From Thermoactinomyces daqus (lineage in GTDB: Bacteria; Bacillota; Bacilli; Thermoactinomycetales; Thermoactinomycetaceae), in assembly GCF_000763315.1 (NCBI RefSeq), contig NZ_JPST01000021.1:124001-188000 (forward strand): a stretch of DNA of 64,000 nucleotides, read 5' to 3'. Position 1 is the first letter of the stretch. Every line of letters begins with the position of its first letter. The position numbers and the translations under genes are program-made. Positions 60,018 to 64,000 of this stretch are shown here, one piece after another. The notes below the pieces were generated by a model. It had not been told where the DNA came from and did no database searches. It saw only the letters and a program-made list of their open reading frames with translations.

Positions 60018-61142
60018 CTACTCAGCAGGTTTGCCAACAATGTACTGCCAAATATCCTTAAACACATGGGTGCGATGAAGCGCCTGCAGGAAAACGACGG
60101 TAACCGGCCCCAAGATCAATCCGAAGAATCCGATCAGCTTTAATCCGATAAACAGGGCGATCAGCGTCAACAAGGGGTCGATTCCCACATTGCTTGCCAC
60201 CAGTTTCGGTTCCAGCAATTGCCGGACGATGATAATCACTCCGTAGACAATCGACAGCCCGACAGCGAGGTGAATATTTCCGGTCAGGAAAAGATAGATA
60301 ATCCAAGGAATGACCACTGCCCCGACCCCGAGATAAGGGAGCAGGTCGACGACACCCACGATGATGGCGATCGTAAAGGCGTAGGGAACCCGCAAAATCA
60401 CCAGACCGATAAACATGATCAACGCGGTGATGGAGACCAGGGTGAGCTGGGCGCGAATAAATCCGAACAGCGCTCTTTTCAAATCATCCAGCACAAAGCC
60501 GACTGTCTTGTGAATCTTGTTTGGTATAAGCGAAATCAAGATCGAGCGGAGCCGCGGCCATTCCAGCCCGATAAACAGCGAAGCCAGTGTGATAAAAACC
60601 AGCACGGTGATGTAGTAAGGCAAGTTGCTGAGGAACGACCCGATTCCCGAGAGAATGTCGGTGATCATCTCCGTCCCTTTATTGGCAAGAATGCCGATGT
60701 TCTCCTGGATACTGGAAGCAATGCGCTGTTGATGTTCGGGATTTTTTTCCAAATAGGACTGAACGGTGTCGATGATCCGCTGAAAGTCCTGATTTTTGGT
60801 AAATGTACCCACGACCATCTGGCCGACCTTGTTAAACAGAACCGGCAGAAATTCGGCCAGCTTGGCCAGTTCAACGACCACTTCGGCCACGATGAAAATC
60901 AGTAAAGAACTCAGGAGAACCAGCAATATAAACAGAATCACAGTGACACCCGCCCAACGGGGCATGCGGGCCCGCCGTTCAAGCCACCTGACCATCGGTT
61001 CGATTGCCATGGCGATGAGCCAGCCGATCAAAAACGGATAAACCAGAGGGAGGGCAAAGGAGATGAGCAAATATGTACAAATAATGATTGCCAGCACGAT
61101 GACGGCTCGGGTAACCGGTCCAACCCAAGGGTTTAAATTCAT
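60018..61142 (-). CDS. ytvI: Sporulation integral membrane protein YtvI
   Basis: A 374-residue membrane protein of the AI-2E transporter/UPF0118 family with about eight helices. Typical parts are PLVYPFLIGWLIAMAIEPMV, the amphipathic extracytoplasmic region around residues 75-150, and the C-terminal GVVDLLPYLGVGAVVIPWII and EPKLVASNVGIDPLLTLIAL. It is linked to sporulation in B. subtilis; the transported substrate is not known. GAGGGGG before the ATG at 61142 sets the start; the frame goes on to 61331. Confidence 0.93.
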   Translation of the reverse strand: MNLNPWVGPVTRAVIVLAIIICTYLLISFALPLVYPFLIGWLIAMAIEPMVRWLERRARMPRWAGVTVILFILLVLLSSLLIFIVAEVVVELAKLAEFLPVLFNKVGQMVVGTFTKNQDFQRIIDTVQSYLEKNPEHQQRIASSIQENIGILANKGTEMITDILSGIGSFLSNLPYYITVLVFITLASLFIGLEWPRLRSILISLIPNKIHKTVGFVLDDLKRALFGFIRAQLTLVSITALIMFIGLVILRVPYAFTIAIIVGVVDLLPYLGVGAVVIPWIIYLFLTGNIHLAVGLSIVYGVIIIVRQLLEPKLVASNVGIDPLLTLIALFIGLKLIGFFGLILGPVTVVFLQALHRTHVFKDIWQYIVGKPAE

Positions 61143-61577
61143 CTGTATGGACCCCCTCGTGTGTAATCCTTTCTGACTCATTATACCATTTTTTGTTGAA
61201 ATCCACAGTGAAGTCCAGTTATCTTCCACTTTCAGGGTGCGCATGTTAAAAATAAATAAATACGCGTTATGTGCGAATTTGTTCAATTTATGATAAAATA
61301 AAAAACGGTAGGAAGAGTGGGCACTGACCAAAAAAACTGACTCTCCTTTAATATTGCATACTTAAGTGATATTAAGGGCAAACATTGTACTTGATTCCTG
61401 CACTCGAATCTTGCAAAATTTGTGTAAATACGAACAAGTGCTGTTTTACTCAAAAAGATATTTTATAATAAATAAAGAGAATGATGATTCATTCATCGTC
61501 TCTTGTCTTAAACATTTCAATTGCAAGTTTTAAGTCAGAGTGCCCTCTTGCAAGTTTTCAGAAAAGGAGCGGATCAT
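61143..61577. other. Regulatory region between ytvI and citZ
   Basis: 435 bases without a gene. It includes an AT-rich promoter-like region near 61440-61475 (TTTTAC then TATAAT-like TTTATAATAAA) and a small inverted repeat GAGAATGATGA / TTCATCGTCTC (61478-61502) before the citZ ribosome site. In B. subtilis citZ is controlled by CcpC and CcpA; a clear binding site was not recognised here. Confidence 0.4.
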
Positions 61578-62690
61578 ATGACGGTTGCTAAAGGGTTAGA
61601 AGGCGTAGTTGCTTGTACTTCTGGAATTAGCTCCATCGTGGATGGCGTACTCACCTACCGCGGGTATAATATTGATGATTTGGCGGTATATGCCAATTTC
61701 GAGGAAGTGGCTTACCTCTTGTGGCACGGCAAATTGCCGACCCGATCCGAGCTCGACCAATTGAAAAAGGATCTGAGCCAGCACGCATCCATTCCTGATG
61801 AACTTTTGCAACAATTGAAAGCGTATCCGAAGAACGTCCATCCGATGTCACTCCTCCGAACAGCTGTTTCCGCCCTTGCTCTTTATGATGAAGAGGCAGA
61901 AGTAAACAGTGAGGATGCCAATTATATTAAGGCGATTAAATTGACGGCAAAATTGCCGACCATTATCACGGCGATCGCTCGTATTCGCCAAGGATTGGAA
62001 CCGGTTTCTCCGAAAGCAGAACTGGGCTTTGCCGCCAATTTTCTCTATATGCTCAATGGAGAAATTCCTTCGGATGTGTCTGTTAAAGCTTTTGATAAAG
62101 CGCTGGTACTCCATGCAGACCATGAATTGAACGCTTCTACGTTTGCCGCCCGCGTCACAACTGGAACCCTGTCGGATCTGTACTCCTCGATCACGACTGC
62201 CATCGGTACCCTGAAAGGTCCGTTGCACGGCGGAGCCAATGAGCGCGTGATGGCAATGCTTGAAGAAATTGGTACTTTTGAACGGATCGAGCCGTATATC
62301 CAAAGTAAGCTGGACAACAAAGAAAAAATCATGGGATTTGGCCACCGCGTTTATAAAGATGGTGATCCGCGCGCCAAACACTTGCGTGAAATGTCTCGCC
62401 GCTTGGCCGAGCAAAGCGGGAACTCCCTGTGGTATGAAATGTCTGCCGCCATCGAAAAGCTGGTATATGAGAAAAAAGGCTTGAAGCCGAATGTTGATTT
62501 CTATTCTGCATCGGTTTATACCTACCTTGGAATCCCGCGCGATCTGTTCACGCCGATTTTTGCCATGAGCCGTGTGACCGGCTGGACCGCGCATGTACTG
62601 GAACAATATGCGAATAACCGTCTCATCAGGCCACGTGCAGAATACACCGGACTGACCAACCAGTCATATGTTCCAATCGACCAACGCTGA
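61578..62690 (+). CDS. citZ: Citrate synthase
   Basis: A 370-residue citrate synthase that joins oxaloacetate and acetyl-CoA. Catalytic stretches: [20 protein letters not shown] at the start, [17 protein letters not shown] near residue 178 (His), the [15 protein letters not shown] loop near residue 216 and [16 protein letters not shown] near residue 255, with the Asp in [24 protein letters not shown] before the ATG at 61578. It is 74 bases before icd, as in the citZ-icd-mdh operon. Confidence 0.97.
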   Translation: MTVAKGLEGVVACTSGISSIVDGVLTYRGYNIDDLAVYANFEEVAYLLWHGKLPTRSELDQLKKDLSQHASIPDELLQQLKAYPKNVHPMSLLRTAVSALALYDEEAEVNSEDANYIKAIKLTAKLPTIITAIARIRQGLEPVSPKAELGFAANFLYMLNGEIPSDVSVKAFDKALVLHADHELNASTFAARVTTGTLSDLYSSITTAIGTLKGPLHGGANERVMAMLEEIGTFERIEPYIQSKLDNKEKIMGFGHRVYKDGDPRAKHLREMSRRLAEQSGNSLWYEMSAAIEKLVYEKKGLKPNVDFYSASVYTYLGIPRDLFTPIFAMSRVTGWTAHVLEQYANNRLIRPRAEYTGLTNQSYVPIDQR

Positions 62691-62764
62691 GAAAATCGTT
62701 TAGAATAAATGGGACGGGGTTTTTTACCGTCCTTTCTTCGATCTATAAAGTCAGGAGTGGTAGC

Positions 62765-64000
62765 ATGGCACAATTTAAACATCTTGAAGCCCCGGTCAAA
62801 GGGGAAAAAATAACCGTGGAAAACGGAAAGCTGAATGTTCCGGATCAACCGATCATTCCCTTTATCGAGGGAGACGGGACGGGGCCGGATATCTGGGCTG
62901 CCGCCAAACGCGTGCTTGACGCGGCCGTGAAAAAGGCGTACAACGGAAAAAAAGAGATTGCTTGGTATGAGGTATTCGCCGGTGAAAAGGCATACCAAAA
63001 ATTTGGGGAATGGCTGCCCGAAGACACCCTGAGCGCGATCAGCAAGTATTTGGTTGCCATCAAGGGACCGCTCACCACACCTGTAGGCGGAGGAATCCGC
63101 TCCCTGAATGTCGCTTTGCGCCAGGAGCTCGATCTTTATGTCTGCCTCCGTCCTGTTCGTTACTTTGAAGGTGTCCCCTCCCCTGTCAAACGCCCGCAAG
63201 ATGTCGATATGGTCATTTTCCGGGAAAACTCAGAAGATATTTACGCAGGGATTGAGTGGGAAGCCGAATCCGAAGAAGTAAAAAAAGTGATTCGCTTCTT
63301 GCAAGAGGAAATGGGCGTCAAGAAAATTCGATTCCCGGAAACTTCCGGAATCGGCATTAAACCGGTTTCGCGTGAAGGAACCGAACGGCTGGTAAAAGCT
63401 GCGATTGAGTATGCACTTCGCCACGGGCGCAAAAGCGTAACCCTGGTACATAAAGGAAATATTATGAAGTTTACCGAAGGGTCATTTAAAAACTGGGGTT
63501 ATGAAGTGGCAGAGCGTGACTACAAGGATCGCGTCTTTACCTGGGCTGAATATGACCGCATCAAGGCGGAAAAAGGAACGGATGCGGCGAACAGCGCTCA
63601 GGCCAAAGCGGAAGCAGAAGGAAAAGTGATCGTAAAAGATGTGATTGCCGATGCATTCCTGCAGCAGATTTTAACCCGTCCGGCCGAGTATGATGTAATC
63701 GCCACACTCAATTTGAACGGGGATTACATTTCCGATGCGCTGGCCGCACAGGTGGGCGGAATCGGGATCGCTCCGGGTGCCAATATCAATTACAGCACGG
63801 GCCATGCCATCTTTGAGGCGACTCACGGCACGGCTCCCAAATACGCCGGCCTGGATAAAGTTAACCCCGGTTCGGTTATTTTGTCCGGCGTCCTGATGCT
63901 GGAGCACTTGGGATGGCAAGAAGCAGCCGATTTAATCTATGCAGCCATGGGCAAAACCATCCGTGAAAAAACGGTCACCTATGATTTTGCCCGTCTGATG
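62765..64000 (+). CDS. icd: Isocitrate dehydrogenase (NADP), 3' end outside window
   Basis: The first 412 codons of NADP-isocitrate dehydrogenase, open to the window edge; about a dozen residues seem missing compared with the ~423 of B. subtilis. Visible parts are [20 protein letters not shown], the phosphorylation/substrate loop [55 protein letters not shown] and the cofactor region [20 protein letters not shown]. The NADP-type residues following that motif fit the bacterial enzyme. AGGAG precedes the ATG. Confidence 0.97.
   Translation, partial: MAQFKHLEAPVKGEKITVENGKLNVPDQPIIPFIEGDGTGPDIWAAAKRVLDAAVKKAYNGKKEIAWYEVFAGEKAYQKFGEWLPEDTLSAISKYLVAIKGPLTTPVGGGIRSLNVALRQELDLYVCLRPVRYFEGVPSPVKRPQDVDMVIFRENSEDIYAGIEWEAESEEVKKVIRFLQEEMGVKKIRFPETSGIGIKPVSREGTERLVKAAIEYALRHGRKSVTLVHKGNIMKFTEGSFKNWGYEVAERDYKDRVFTWAEYDRIKAEKGTDAANSAQAKAEAEGKVIVKDVIADAFLQQILTRPAEYDVIATLNLNGDYISDALAAQVGGIGIAPGANINYSTGHAIFEATHGTAPKYAGLDKVNPGSVILSGVLMLEHLGWQEAADLIYAAMGKTIREKTVTYDFARLM

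Overview
The window comes from the chromosome of an endospore-forming low-to-mid-GC Gram-positive bacterium (Bacillota, Bacillales-like). Evidence is the many sporulation and spore-coat genes (gerP-type genes, spoVAC/AD/AEb, spoVR, four YheC/YheD ATP-grasp proteins, ytrH, ytrI, ytvI) and the order ytkL-ytoI-ytpI-ytrI-ytrH-dnaE-malic enzyme-accDA-pfkA-pyk-fxsA-ytvI-citZ-icd, which is the Bacillus subtilis order. The mixture of features suggests Thermoactinomycetaceae or a near relative, but that is inference. No rRNA, tRNA, CRISPR array, transposase or phage gene was seen.

Layout. 1-5.9 kb: a LOG-family hydrolase, a DUF4440 gene, a TetR regulator, then a spore-surface cluster of small GerPA/GerPF-like genes (one frameshifted), small aromatic or proline-rich proteins and a frameshifted corA. 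6-19 kb: an XRE-TPR regulator with repeated operator-like sites, the spoVA operon with a DUF1657 gene, a squalene-hopene/sporulenol-type cyclase, an SDR, a YciI protein, an Sm-like small protein behind a sigma-K-type promoter, a MarR regulator, a pyruvate oxidase and several unknown small genes. 19-24 kb: the kynurenine operon kynA-kynU-kynB (tryptophan to anthranilate) with a cre-like site, and mgtE under an M-box magnesium riboswitch. 24-36.4 kb: spoVR, a giant protein of about 107 ten-residue repeats, a secreted NlpC/P60 hydrolase, a GNAT enzyme and four tandem YheC/YheD-type genes.

36.5-45 kb: yheA-like and ytkL genes, then an inserted polymorphic-toxin island (Imm6-like, secreted deaminase toxin, second Imm6-like, a toxin relic, YezG-like immunity), then ytoI, ytpI, ytrI, ytrH. 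45-64 kb: housekeeping genes: dnaE, pgpA-like (frameshifted), NAD-malic enzyme with a GntR regulator and its palindromic operator, accD-accA, pfkA-pyk, a damaged thioesterase, fxsA, a glycerophosphodiesterase, ytvI, citZ and the start of icd. Together the last block links glycolysis, malate decarboxylation, malonyl-CoA formation and TCA entry.

The most unusual items are: (1) a dispersed intergenic element of about 118 nt, at least three copies, with compensatory changes in two stems and a conserved core; (2) the toxin island, in which two immunity genes share 3' ends and downstream DNA as direct repeats exactly 2.4 kb apart, with a decayed toxin fragment beside the YezG-like gene; (3) the ten-residue-repeat giant protein; (4) two unrelated small sporulation-type proteins that share a Phe/Pro-rich tail. 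Four genes in the window carry frame-disrupting changes, so either real decay or sequence error must be considered.
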